This document shows, piece by piece, positions 46,050 through 57,444 of a stretch of DNA of 64,000 nt. This DNA comes from Takashimella koratensis (Eukaryota > Basidiomycota > Tremellomycetes > Trichosporonales > Tetragoniomycetaceae): the NCBI GenBank assembly GCA_003116875.1, contig BCKT01000008.1, forward strand, positions 62,001-126,000, read 5' to 3'. Each line of letters begins with the position of its first letter. Position 1 is the first letter of the stretch. A program made the position numbers and the translations under genes. Below the pieces are notes generated by a model that did not search any database, was not told where the DNA came from, and saw nothing but the letters and a program-made list of their open reading frames with translations.

Positions 46050-48843
46050 TTACTTGGCTAGGGTGTCGACTTCATTCTTTGGCGGGCCGGGGGCCTTGTC
46101 GAAGAAAGGCGGCGGCCAGTCACCTTCCGCCACATATTTGACCGTCTTTGAGTGCTTGCCACTGCCCACGACCTCGTCTTTTCCAGCAAACTTGAGCACC
46201 GCTGTCGTGTTCGGTGGAACTTCGATATCAACCTTGAGCGTCTCGCCCGAGAGGGTCCAAGAGACCGCGGCGCGACCGTAGGGCGTGATTGTGTGTGCCG
46301 ACGCCGTGGTGAGTGTCCCTCCCGGGCGCGGGTCGACAATAAACTCTTTGTACCCTGGCTGAGAGGGCTTCAAACCAGCGACGGTCTCGTGGAGCCAGTT
46401 GGCGACCGCACCGAGAGCGTAGTGGTTGAAAGATGTCATTTCACCGGGCTACTGTCAGCGAGGACAACCCACCAACTCACGTTGATAGACCCGTCGGGGA
46501 GCATGCTGTCCCAGCGCTCCCAAATCGTTGTTGCGCCCATGGAAATGGGGTAGAGCCAACTCGGGCAGCCTTTCTCCTGGAGCATTCGGTACGCAGACTG
46601 CAAATGCCCGACCTGGGTGAGAGCGTGAAGGATCGCCGGCGTCCCTGCAAACCCAGTGGCGATGCGGAATTTGCCCTTGTTGACGAGACGCAACAGTCGT
46701 TCTGCAGCACCAGGGAGGTGGTCTTTGTCGAGGAGGTCGAACTGAGACGCGAGAGCGTAGGCGGTCTGAGTGTCGCTGGACATACGACCAGAGGGCGCGA
46801 GGTAGGCGTCTTGGAAAGCCTTGCGGAGCTTGGCGTGCTCGGCAGCGAACCGCTTGGCCTCCGAGTCGAGACCGAGAGTCTCAGCGACTTTGGTTGCGAC
46901 TTGGGCAATACCGACGAGATAGGCGTCGGCAACGAGGTACTGATCCGTCATGGCGTCTCCAGGGCTGTCAGGTGGGGCACGAGGGTCGAGCCTGGGGTCA
47001 GCCAAGTCAGAAGAGTTCTTACCAGTCAGAGAGTTGGAAACCGCCACGCGGGTTCTCCCATAGCCCACTTTTCTCCCTGGGGATACCCTTGTCGAGCCAA
47101 GTTTTCATACTCTCCCACATCTCCTGAAGCACGGCTTTGGATCCGTACGACATGTACATTGCCTGAGGCGTAAGGACGCAGACGTCGCCCTGGGGTCAGC
47201 CAAGACCACAATAGGGACTCACCCAGACGGCCTGAGGGAAGGGCTTGGGGTCGGGCCCTCTCTTCAGCGTGTTGGGAACAACGAGTGGTGGGACCCCCTG
47301 GTTATCCTTGATCTGCTCGTCAGAGAGATCGTGAAGCCAGTTGGAAAGGAAACCACTCGTGTCGTAGATGAAATTGGCAGTCGGGGCAAACGCCTGGAGA
47401 TCCCCAGTCCAACCGAGTCTAATGTCAGCTTGTTCCAACCCTGACCCACCTTTCATCTCGCTGAGGGCAGTCGGTAGGGAGACCGACAAAGTTGCCCCGT
47501 AAACCCCAAACAACGTTCCGATGGAGCTGGTTTACCATCTCATGCGAGCAAGTAAAGTCGCCTAGGCGCTCCATGTTCGAGTGCACGACGATGGCAGTGA
47601 AGTTGCTCTTCCAATCATCCAAGAGCTCCTTGGGCCCAGTCACCTCGCAGTACCTGAACCCGTGGGTGGTGAATTTCGGCTCCCAATTCTCGAGCGTCTT
47701 CTTTTCGTCCAGGAAAATGTGGTCGATTGCCTTGGCTGAACGAAGCGGTCGCACACCGAGCTCCTCCTTCTCCATTACCTCGGCGAAACGCAGGATTATG
47801 CAGTCGCCAGCCTTGGAGCTCGCCGGGATTTTGCCAATCTTGACCCACCCGACGAGATTTTGACCGAAATCAATAATCTTCTTCGCAGAGGGAGTGGTGA
47901 TCAGCTCGACTGGCTTGATCGTCTCCGTCGGCTGGATCGGCGGCGCCTCGGGAGCGATCAGCGATGTTTTCGAAGGAAGTGCGAGGACCTTGGTCGGTCT
48001 CCAATCCGACGGAACAATCGTGTTGTCAAACGTCTCGCCGTCGTAAAGCTCGGACGAGAGCATGGGACCGTACGCCCACTCCCAGTCCTTGCCCGTCGCC
48101 ACGGCCGCCTTGCCATCAACTTCAAGCTGGATCATGACACCAATCTCCTTGCCCCAGAGGTTGCGAGTCTGTTCATCCCACGTCAGTCGGCCACTGTACC
48201 ATCCCTCTCCTACGACTGCCTCGATGACGTTCTCCCCTTTCTTCAGCAGGCTGGAGGGCACCTCGTAGGTCTGGAAGTGGAGTCGGTGGTTGTACGACTG
48301 CCATCCGGGGGCCATGACGTGGTCGCCTACTCGCTGACCGTTGACCGAGACCTCGTACACGCCGAGCGCCGTAGCGTAGATCCGTGCCGAGCTACCCACC
48401 GAGCTCAGCTTGAACGCTTTGCGAACGTAGAAGGGGCGCTTGGCAATGTTGATGGGCGGGGCGATATCGGAACCGATGACCTTGGCTGACCAGTCGGACG
48501 CCTGGAGGAGCGACGCCTCGACGGGCTGGTTGAATACTGGCGTCCATTCGCCCGACTTTCCCTTGGCCCGGACCTTGACCTCTACTTTCTCCCTCGAAGC
48601 CAACGGGGGCTCGTTTGCCGGCCATGGGACCTCGACACTCTCGGTCGACTCGATGGTGACGGGTTTCGACTCTTTGCCGTTGCCTCGAACAAAGCTGAGT
48701 TCGTAGGCGGATTGGGTCCATCCGGTCTCGGTGCTGTCGTCCTGCTCGAAGCGCCAGGAGAGGAACGGCCGCGCTTGGCCAATGCCCAGAGGGCTGGCAT
48801 TGCGGTTGAATGTGACCTTGCTGATGCGAGGCGGCTGCGACAT
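46050..48843 (-). CDS. alpha-L-rhamnosidase (glycoside hydrolase family 78)
   Basis: Five exons (47450-48843, 47223-47418, 47023-47189, 46481-46991, 46050-46448) give 888 residues. The N-terminal part (PRPFLSWRF-type ARPFLSWRFEQDD, RIYATALGVYEVSVNGQRVGD, MAPGWQSYNHRLHFQTYEV) and IDFGQNLVGWVKI match the GH78 beta domains. The catalytic core has GLPTDCPQRDERLGWTGD, holding the general acid Glu, then TTIWERWDSMLPDGSIN and MTSFNHYALGAV. It removes terminal rhamnose from plant glycosides such as flavonoid rutinosides. There is no signal peptide, so it would act inside the cell after uptake. It shares a promoter region with the sugar transporter at 49593. Confidence 0.95.
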
Positions 48844-49592
48844 GGTTGATGTTAGAACCGGTCTCAACTCGAGGATCAACCGTCGTTGATATGTCGGTGT
48901 ATCGATTGTGTCGATTACCTCGTGCGGAGCGAACTTGTCCCGCTGAAAGTCAGTTGACAATGCATTGACGGTGCATCTCCACTTGTCACTTGGCACAGAT
49001 ATCCGCTACAGCCGCAAAGACGACATGGACGGGTCTCTGTTGTTATGCGCTGGCGGGAAATCAACCGGTCCCGCAGGGATCCCCCGCCCTGTCTCGTGAT
49101 CTTCGTCTTTTCGGGTAATTAACCAACCGTCTTTGTACTGTTCCGACTGTGCGCATCCGGATTGTTCTACTGCGTTAGTGGCGGAAGACTAAGGCTAGTT
49201 CGTCCGAAAGAGGAGTGCGACATCGGAAAGGAACCGAGATGATCCGAGCAGTCATGAGCGGCAGCAGAGGAAGGGGGGCCAAGCGGCAGGACGAAACGGT
49301 TTCCGGGGAAGTAAAAGTCCCACGGGGTAAACCTCGGGGTCCCGATTGTTCACATGACATGCTGACCTTGTGGCAATAGTGGGGTTTCATTGTAAATAAC
49401 CCCACATCTCTAGAAATAGGCAGTCGACGCCGTGTCTTGCGGACTGGCTTCGGTCCGATTGTCAAGGCGAAGCGCGATGTGGTCGACTTGGTTCTCCTCA
49501 CCGCCTATTGTTTTAGCCTGTTGATACAAAAGCCCCACACCGACCCTGTGGTGCCCCCATCGCCACAGCTAACCCCCACCTACCCGTCCAAC
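48844..49592. promoter_or_regulatory. divergent promoter, rhamnosidase / sugar transporter
   Basis: A 749-bp region between two start codons. It contains the palindrome TCGGAAAGGAACCGA at 49223-49237 (CGG-N7-CCG), a candidate Zn2Cys6 dimer site, and several further CGG/CCG triplets near 49055-49070 and 49300-49340. The head-to-head arrangement suggests common induction. Confidence 0.55.
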
Positions 49593-51611
49593 ATGGATCC
49601 CATCTCCGACAAAGAAGTCAAGCCTCAAGTAGAGCACGTCGAGCTCGCCCATATCGACCAGGTTCTCGGCGAAAGCCTGAGGAAATCCCGATGGGATGAC
49701 CTCTCGGTGCCGCGAACGCTCTGGGTCTTCAAACGAGTCGTCCTCGTCGTTCTCGCCGTCTACACCGGTTACATGTGCGAAGGCTTCGAGGTGAGTCATG
49801 ATGAGAATCAGGTCTGACGTTAGCTCGGAGCCGGTGGCAGTGTTATTGCCAACGCTGGTTTCATAAAGCAATTTGGTGACAACACGGGCGGCGGTGTTCG
49901 CGCTCTCAACGCTACTTGGGGTAAGCTTAACCAGTTGTCTAAAGCTGATTTTAGTCTCCACCTGGAGTGCATTGCTCAACGTTGGTCAAATCGTTACTTT
50001 TACTCACATCTCTTGGTAAGCTTCATTCCATGATATGATCTGACATCCAGGGTCGCCGACCGATTTGGTCGCAAAGTATCTTTCTACATCGCTTGGGTTT
50101 GGCTCGTGGTTGTACGTATAACACTTAGACGAAGCTGACATCAGGGCTGCACATTCTTGAACACTGCCAAGTCGCCTTCCGTCTGGGCCTTGGCCAAGCT
50201 GTGCAACGGCGCAGGTATCGGTGTCCTCCAGTGAGTCACTCTGTATCCCACCGCTAACATGTAGGATCACTTGCCAAGTCTACGTCATGGAAATCTGCCC
50301 TAACCGAATTCGAGGCGGTATGGTCATCTTCCAAGCCGTCTGGAGCAACATTGGCGGTATCATTGTCTCTGTCATGATGCAGCAACTCAACCAAAAGCAC
50401 CCCGACGACTACCTCATTGCTATGCGTATCCTCTGGGCGCCGATTGGCTTGATGATCCTCTGCTGGGCATTTGTTCCCGAGTCGCCATGGTTCCTTGCTC
50501 GTCGAGGTAACAAGGAGGGTGCGATGAAGTCGCTCAGGCAGCTCTTTGGCGGTGTTGAGGGTTACGACTTTGAGGAGGAGTACGGTATCATTGAGGCCAC
50601 CATCGCCCACGAGAGGGAAGTCCTCGACCACCAGCCGACTTATATGGATGCTTTCCGCGGCTACAACTTGGTACGTCAGGAAATAGGACAATGACTAACG
50701 GTTAGAAACGTACCCTCTCGGTCATGATTCTTGCCGTCTGCCAGCAATTCGCCGGTCTCGCCATTATCAGCACTTACTCGACTTGTAGGTTGATATCGAT
50801 AGTGTCATTCTGATCATGAGACTTCTTTTCCCTCGCCGGCTTGTCTGACCCTTTCCTCGGCTCGGTTATCCTCTCGTGAGTACTGCTTCCGTCCTACACT
50901 AACGTACAGCTGCGTCAACCTTCTCTCCGTCATCATGTGGTCGCTCACTACCGATGTCCTCGGTCGTCGTCTCATTATCAACTGCTGTGAGACCTTGACT
51001 GTGTTCGCATGCTTCATTGTCGGTGGACTCTACTGGACGGGTGCGACCACCGGCAACGCGGCAGCCGGTACAGGACTGGTAAGTAAAAGCCAATCTTCAC
51101 TCGCTGACAGACAGTTGGTCATTTGCTGCATCTGGACGTTCGCTTTCCAGACCGTAGGCATGTCCTACTACCTCTACTCTGCCGAGCTTCCCTCCGCCGT
51201 CATGCGAAGTGAGTCTTGCATACCTTTCAACAGTGCCAATGCTGACCCAATCAGTCAAAACCGGCCCCATCACCTTCTTCACCAACTCGATCACCGGTAT
51301 TGCCACTTGCTACGCGACTCCGCCCATGCTTCTCGCCCTCAGCGTCAAGTCGGGCTTCGTCTACGGTGCCCTCTCCGTCCCCATGTGCATCCTCATGTGG
51401 CTCTACATTCCCGAGACCAAGGGGTGAGTAATGTGACATTGCCGTTGGAGGTGTTGCTGACGAGCCTAGTCGATCCGCTGCCGAGATTGACGAGTTGTAC
51501 GAGCGCAAGATCCCGGCTTGGAGGTGGTCCAAGACCAAGACTGCGGTCGAGGAGCAGATGCGTGCGGCTGTCTTGGCCCACCAAGCCGAGCAGGAGAAGG
51601 TCGGCGCTTGA
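49593..51611 (+). CDS. MFS sugar transporter (alpha-glucoside-permease-like)
   Basis: About ten exons splice in phase from ATG 49593 to TGA 51609-51611, giving roughly 530 residues. Sugar-porter marks are YTGYMCEGFELGAGGSV, WVADRFGRKVSF (GRK), CQVYVMEICPNRIRGG (PESR-equivalent loop), FVPESPWFLARRG, AVCQQFAGLAIISTYSTYF, DVLGRRLI, YYLYSAELPSAVMR and YIPETKGRSAAEIDELYERKIPAWRW. The pattern is that of the fungal alpha-glucoside:proton symporter branch. Divergent pairing with a GH78 enzyme suggests import of rhamnose-containing oligosaccharides or glycosides. The C-terminus differs clearly from the transporter relic at 45679-45913. Confidence 0.92.
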
Positions 51612-52156
51612 TCGCCAAGCACTCGAACCAACGCCTCAACGGTGCAAGAAGAGAAGTCTGTGAATCATGACAATTATCTCAGTGAGACTGTATCTGAGGA
51701 AGTATTCGAACGAGCAAATGGAAAGGAAAGGTCAAGTAGTTTAGTTTTTCGCAGCCGGAAGTAAAGGTTCAATGTTTTTCAGGTCGAATACCTGTGAGAT
51801 GGTTGGTAACAACGTTTTTCAGGTTGAATACCTGTGAGATGAGAGGGTGTGAGTAGCATATTCTCCAGGCTTTTCATGTATGAGTATGAAGTGCTTGTCG
51901 TCAAGTCCGCTTGCGGCGTGACCCCTTGTCCGTTGAGGGGTCTGTAACGGGGTCAAAATATGCTTGTCATTGTGGAGGTTCGGAAGAAAACCACTCAAAT
52001 CGCCGGTTAGAATCACGGAACGGGCGAAGCGGAAGATACTAAACTTTTGTCCGATACCGGGCGGGGTATATGCTCCATCGGACTCTGCGGTCATTATAAG
52101 ACCAATCGTCCGGTCCAGCGCCCCCCCCCCCCAGCACCCCAACATCGATTTTCATC
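51612..52156. other. intergenic region with a direct repeat and a poly-C run
   Basis: It holds the 3' flank of the sugar transporter and the promoter of an aldo-keto reductase. A 28-bp direct repeat is annotated separately. A run of about 12 C lies at 52121-52132, just 25 bp before the ATG, and a TATA-like ATTATAAG is near 52093-52100. Confidence 0.55.
51774..51841. repeat. 28-bp direct repeat, two copies
   Basis: Copies at 51774-51801 and 51814-51841 (period 40 bp) differ at one base (aggTcga versus aggTtga region). Each contains the near-palindrome CAGGT(C/T)GAATACCTG. They lie about 165 bp after the transporter stop. Confidence 0.88.
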
Positions 52157-53229
52157 ATGACCCGCACTTTCCAGCTCAACGACGGACGGACTATCCCTGT
52201 GATCGGATGGGGGACAGCGTCTTCTGGCCTCGAGGGCGGTGGTCAGCGCACTGTCGATATCGGTCTCCAGGTGGTCAAGCTCGGACTGCGACAGCTTGAC
52301 ACGGCCCAGTTCTACGAGACCGAAGAGAGTATCGGCCAGATCGTTAGAGGGTCGGGAATCCCCAAAGAGCAAATCTATATCACTACCAAAGGTGAGTCAA
52401 CAACTGTGACGGCGCTGACCAGCAGTTTCTGAAAGTTCCTGTACGTAACTCTCCCACAACTCCTCTTACACTCAGTCAAAACCCGCCCCCCTACTCCTGA
52501 GAACGTCCGGGCGTCGGTCCACGAGTCCCTCGCGGCGCTCGGCTTCAAACCCGACGCTTTCCTCATCCACAATCCCTACGTCGCGGCCAAGGGCAAGCTT
52601 GGAGAGCTCTGGCAAGTCCTCGAGGGGTTGGTGGAGGACGGTACCCTCGAGGGTGTGAGTCTCGGAGTTAGCAATTTCCGGCCTCAGGATTTTGCAGAAA
52701 TCTTCAAGGTCGCCAAGATCAAACCTGCTTTGCACCGTGAGTGCGAGTTACGAGGCGAGCTGACTATGTAGAGCTTGAATATCACCCGTACCTCCTGAAC
52801 CACCTGGAACCTGTCGACGCGATTCACAAGGAGCATGGCATCGTCGTCCAGGCTTACTCTCCCATCGCCCCGGTTGTCGCACATGCCAACGGCGGTCCTC
52901 TCAAGCCTGTGCTGGCGCGGGTTGCTGAACGATTGACCAAGGAGACAGGGAAAGAGGTCGACCCTGTTGGTGTTCTCTTGTCGTGGCTAGTAGGCAGGGG
53001 GGTGGTGCCGATTACGACTGCGACAAGGCCTGCGAACATTGAAAAGCTTAGTCGAATCGAATCGCTGCCTCCACTGCTCAGAGAGGAGGACGAGGAGATT
53101 GAGCGCTTGGGAAGGACGATTCACTGGAGGTCTCATGTGAGTAGAGGTGATACGATAGGTTGCTGACGACTCTAGCCCGAGCACATGTGGGAGGACTTTC
53201 CCCCGCCAAACCTCCCAGATGGGCTATAG
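52157..53229 (+). CDS. aldo-keto reductase
   Basis: Five exons (52157-52391, 52426-52440, 52476-52736, 52772-53136, 53176-53229) give 309 residues. The order is PVIGWGTASS, LRQLDTAQFYETEESIG (Asp and Tyr of the tetrad), ITTKVS (Lys), DAFLIHNPY (His) and LGVSNFRPQDF. The segment TTATRPANIEKL is the coenzyme loop. The second exon is only 15 nt (TTKVSESSF spans the junctions). It follows the rhamnosidase and sugar transporter, so reduction or oxidation of a released sugar is possible, but substrate specificity cannot be read from the sequence. Confidence 0.88.
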
Positions 53230-53555
53230 GAGAGGTTCACAGGAGGCGTGTGTCGAGGACAGTGTTGCTAGAATGAATCGTACAATGAAATGTGATACCT
53301 GTGTCTGTCTGGGTCGGTCACAGTCTCTCCGAGTGGCTCGCCCTCCTTTCGGTCGAAGGCCCGGGGATTAGCAAAGTCCTTTAAAGGAGGGATTAGGATT
53401 GGCATTAGGATCGAATTAGGATCCAAGGTTAGCCTCTATTTGATTCCGTCTCCGCCCTGGGGCAACCGGGCCACGACCAAAGCCAACCCCGACGCCGACT
53501 TGGACTTGCCGCTTCCCACCATACTCACATTGATCCATACCCCATCCCACTAGAC
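53230..53555. other. intergenic region with ATTAGGA repeats
   Basis: It separates the aldo-keto reductase from the bZIP gene. Three ATTAGGA heptamers lie at 53392-53398, 53404-53410 and 53415-53421, irregularly spaced by 11-12 bp. No gene is seen. Confidence 0.55.
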
Positions 53556-54587
53556 ATGCCTGACAGCGCATCCTCCGCCTCAGATTCGGGGCCACACGAC
53601 GAGTCCAGTGAGGTCTTGACCCGTCACAGTGAGTGCAGAAATCGGGTTCAGAGTGTCGAGATTGCTGACACATCAATCATGTTAGGGTCCGCGGGTGAAG
53701 CGTCGGGGTCAGGACAGAAACCCAAGAGACGGCGGATAGTCACAGAAGCAAGGAGAGAGCAGAATCGGTTGGCTCAGCAGAATTTGAGACAGCGCAAGGA
53801 TCAGGTAGGTGGCTGGGCTGGGGCGGGAAAGGGGTAGGGGGTTGGAGGATGGGGAGAAACACAAGATCAATGTGACGTGGAAGGAAGGGTTCGAGCTGAT
53901 GAACACCATCAGCGATTGACAGAGCTCGAGGATCAGCTGGAGGAAGAGCGAAAAGCGAACCAGGCGCTCCGAGCCCAGGTCGAGGAACTACGAGGGCTCA
54001 TTCTTTCTTCCATGGGCGGATCGTCGTCTGCGCGCGGGTCCGTATCGGGCCAGGGTCAAGTGGAGGTGAAGGCTGAGCCCGTTACCTTACCTGATCCTGC
54101 TCCACCTCGTCCTCCGTCCAACCCGCAATTCACCATTCCCGCCGCCCCCACACGCGCTCCAGAACCCGAGCCCAGCCGGGCCCTTGTCGACCACAACATC
54201 ACCATGCCCCCTTCCTCCTCCAACAACTGGCTTCCCAACCAATTACCATCCACGACCACACCCAACTCCCTCACCTCTGCCTCTTCGGCATCTTCCTTCC
54301 CACTCCCTCAGACCGATTTTTCATTCTTCGATCCAAGTCCATCATGGTTGACTGACCTGTTCTCGACGCCTTATGGGCCATCGGATACAGTCACGGATTT
54401 CACCAAACCGATGGCGGCACCAGTCCCACCCCTACCGGAACCGGGACAATGGGCGATGCCGGACCTTCAACTCGCACAGGAACCATACAACATTGACAAC
54501 CTCGAGTTCTTGCTCGATTGGAACGCGGGGAACCTCAGTCTCGCGCGTGGGGATCAGAGCATGCTGGATATCGCCTGGACCCTTTGA
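53556..54587 (+). CDS. bZIP transcription factor
   Basis: Three exons (53556-53628, 53686-53804, 53913-54587) give 288 residues. The basic region is KPKRRRIVTEARREQNRLAQQNLRQRK, with the Yap/MeaB-type NRLAQxxxRQRK pattern, and it crosses an intron right at the hinge (KDQ|RLTELE). A leucine zipper follows (LTELEDQLEEERKANQALRAQVEELRGLI). The rest is Pro/Ser-rich with an acidic hydrophobic end (DNLEFLLDWNAG, SMLDIAWTL). Fungal relatives respond to oxidative, nitrogen or nutrient stress. The target genes are unknown. The N-terminal exon has no motif. Confidence 0.88.
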
Positions 54588-55183
54588 GGTGAGGCAATAC
54601 TGGCGTTGGATATGTCGGGGTGGGGGAGTTTTCGGACCCAGAGTGGAGGCCGAGGTGCCCGGGGCACTCCGGACCCGCGGAAGGGGTGGAATTTGTACTT
54701 GTGGTTATGCCATCCCGGATGTTTTGCTGAAAACCTGACACCCCTTGGTGCTTAAAAAATTTGCCCCGTCGTTTGATGCTGACTCAACTGGTCACCGGGT
54801 TTTCCGGATGGGCCCATGAGTTCCAGGGTGGGCTCTCTTGATCTGAGAACTAACTGATTTCCTCTTCCCGCCGCGTCCCTATGGAAGAGGGAAACCTGGA
54901 CTGTGAAAAAGGCTAAAGTAAAACCAAACAAAGTGAGTTTTACTAACATCTCGCTTAGGAAGTGTCACAAGATATGAGACCAAGCGGCAAACCGACACCA
55001 CTTGAACGCGGCTGCTCAATCTCCTCAAGATTCTCTCCCATAAACAGGTCAAGTAAAGACAGTGTGCATACAGGCTCAAACATTAGGTCTATCTATAAAC
55101 TGATTCAGTACTCAGTCGGGGGTCTTTGAAAGCAGAGTCGAGGCTGCAGCGAGTCAGGGCGAAGGCCAAAATGCCGGCGCTGT
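54588..55183. other. gap between converging genes
   Basis: It lies between the bZIP stop and the stop of the minus-strand SDR. It should hold the two 3' UTRs. The bZIP side is G-rich to about 54700. I see no gene, repeat or RNA structure I would defend. Confidence 0.45.
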
Positions 55184-56283
55184 CTAGTAGACGAGCGGCT
55201 CCTTGGATCCGTCGAGGGAGTAGTCGCCGCCGGACTCGGCGGTGGTAAGGCGGTCAATGAACGACTTCATCCTCGAGACCGAGACGTCGACAGTGAGCGG
55301 GGCCTATTAATTGTCAGCATTTATCTCAAGTCTAGGGTAAAAAGTAACTTACAGCGCTCTCCTGAGTCTTGGTGAGGTCGGTCTGGACGTAGCCCGGGTT
55401 AAGAGTGATGAAAGTGTACCCGTCATCCTTGTACTGAAGGTGGTACTTCAAGTTTGCAAAGTTGAGGGCACCTTTAGCGACAGAGTAAGAGTTGTAACCG
55501 AACCCGCCGTCAGTGGCTTGATGGAACCCGGGCTGGCCGAGGAACGAGGAAACGTTGACGACCTGTTTCTTTTCACCCTTGGCGAGGAGGGGAAGCAGAG
55601 CCTTGGTGAAGAAGATGGGACCGATCGTGTTGAGCAGGTACTGGGTGGTGTTAGCGAGCTTGTGTTGAGTAGAGTCTAGAGGAGTTGATCGTTGGAAGTG
55701 AGAGGAGATAGAGACTTACAGAGTCGGCCCACTCCTCAGGAGTAGAAAGAGTCATGTCCTTGGTCGGCTTGGAACCAGCACCGTACCATCCACCAGCGTT
55801 GCTATTGATTGTCAGCATTGATACATGACCATTCCGGTTGTGACTCACTTGATGAGGATGTCGACCTTGTTGGCGAGCTTGGTGATCTCTGCGGCGGCGG
55901 GCTGAGACATTTGTTAGTCTTTATCAAAGAACCAGAGAAGCTGTCTGGCTCACCTCAAAGGTCTCGGGCTTGGTCATGTCGGCCTCGACAACCGCGACGC
56001 GGCCGGTAGCGACAAACGAGTCGAGAGTGTTGGAAGTAGCCTTGCTGCGGACGATAGCGATGACAAAAGTGTTGTCTTCAGCGGCGTACTGCCTGATGTA
56101 CTCGAGCTGTGAATTGTTAGTATGTGATCGAAGTAGGCTGTGAGGCAGGAATGGAAAGGGAATGTGAGGCGAGAAGAGGGTGGACCCAAAGTAAAGCCGG
56201 AAGAGAGGCAGATCAAGACTTACGCCAATACCGCGGTTGGCCCCGGTGATAACAACGACTTTGGAGGACTGAGTAGCGGACAT
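55184..56283 (-). CDS. short-chain dehydrogenase/reductase
   Basis: Six exons (56224-56283, 55954-56106, 55849-55901, 55720-55801, 55353-55640, 55184-55303) give 251 residues. The cofactor site is VVVITGANRGIG, with VEADMTKPETFE after strand 3, VDILINNAGGWYGAG, the Ser in VVNVSSFLGQPG and YSVAKG (YxxxK). It resembles NADP-dependent carbonyl-reductase-like SDRs of the yeast IRC24/YIR035C group. The 5' leader is about 250 nt long and rich in CAAC, and a TATA box lies at 56555, which suggests strong or stress-induced expression. Confidence 0.9.
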
Positions 56284-57444
56284 GGTTGGCTTGTGGTGGG
56301 GTTTGAAAAGGCGAAGAAGGGGTTTAAAGCTGGGAATGGTGGGCGAAGAGTGGGTTGGTGTTGCGAGTGAGGTTTTTGTTGTCGTTGGGTGTTGTGGTGA
56401 GTGGGTGGGTTGGTTGTTGAGTGTGGGTTGGGGTTGTGTGGTTGGCTGTTGGTGTGTTGGCTGTTGGGCGGTGTTGGTGTTGGGCGATTGGAGTAGAGTG
56501 TGTTGTGGTTGTTGTTTGGGATGGAGATCAACCAACAGCTCGACTCGGTCCCCTCTTTATACCTTCTCAAGACCCCCCTCCTCGCCATCCTCCACATCGC
56601 TTGTGACGTGGAAATGACCAAGCCCAACCTCGGCCTGACCAAAACTCCCCCAACTTCAACGCTGTCGTCAGTGTCATCCACCGACAGTCTCAAGCCACCT
56701 CTCACCTCCCGCCTCCACCTCCACCTCGGCAAACACGACGCGACGCCTTCTCGGAACCGTTAGTCTCGCTCGTACTACAACACTCCATGGCAGGGAGAAG
56801 TAAGCCACCGCTACGCTCGGTAACTTGCTCGCCTCCACTTCAGTCACATCAAGTCGTGACATGGGATTCATGACGTGTTGCCCACGCTTAGGATGTGTGA
56901 GCCACTTCACACCCTTCCTTTCAACTTTGTCTCTACAGATCTCATAGGTAGGATGACAAGAGGTGGATGACAGCGAGCGACATCGGGTTCACCCGTGCTT
57001 CAGAGTGGCAGCAGTCACCTGCCCCCCTTTGTTTTTGCCTATTTTGGTCGCCTTTTCCCCGCCCCGGAGCCTTCGATAACCCAAAATCGCCACGGACCCG
57101 AAACCGTGTGCTGAGTGATCCCACCCCTGGGCTGACCGTTGCTCACTCATCCACCGTCCTAAAATCGCGGAACCAAATCGTCCCCACCTAGGTTGAATTA
57201 CAAATGCAATCTACCTAGCGATGGTCCTCCTTCTCGTCTCACCCGACTCTCTTCCATCCACCCATCCATCGCTCACTCACTCGCCACCACCACCACCACC
57301 ACACCATCACCACCGCTCCACCCGCCGACCCCATCGAGGCTACTGCCCTTGCTAGCGCACACGCACCTTGTCCCATCGACATCTTCTCCGCATCCACCAT
57401 CACCGCACCCACCGCCGGCCCATCGCGCACACTTTCACCCCGCC
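56284..57444. promoter_or_regulatory. divergent region with a long CAAC-rich leader
   Basis: Bases 56290-56520 are strongly G/T-biased on the plus strand, i.e. C/A-rich (CAAC, CACAAC units) in the sense direction of the SDR, and probably form its 5' UTR. The other end, 57230-57440, is a CCAC/CACC-rich leader of the DsbA-like gene. The middle, 56760-57190, shows no gene. Confidence 0.6.
56555..56561 (-). promoter_or_regulatory. TATA box of the SDR gene
   Basis: The reverse strand reads TATAAAG about 270 bp upstream of the SDR ATG at 56283, at the far end of the CAAC-rich stretch. This predicts a leader of about 230-250 nt. Confidence 0.55.

Noticed and set aside
53392..53421. ATTAGGA repeats as an internal telomere remnant
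   Set aside because: Only three copies with unequal spacing (11-12 bp) are present, which does not match a regular TTAGGG-type array.
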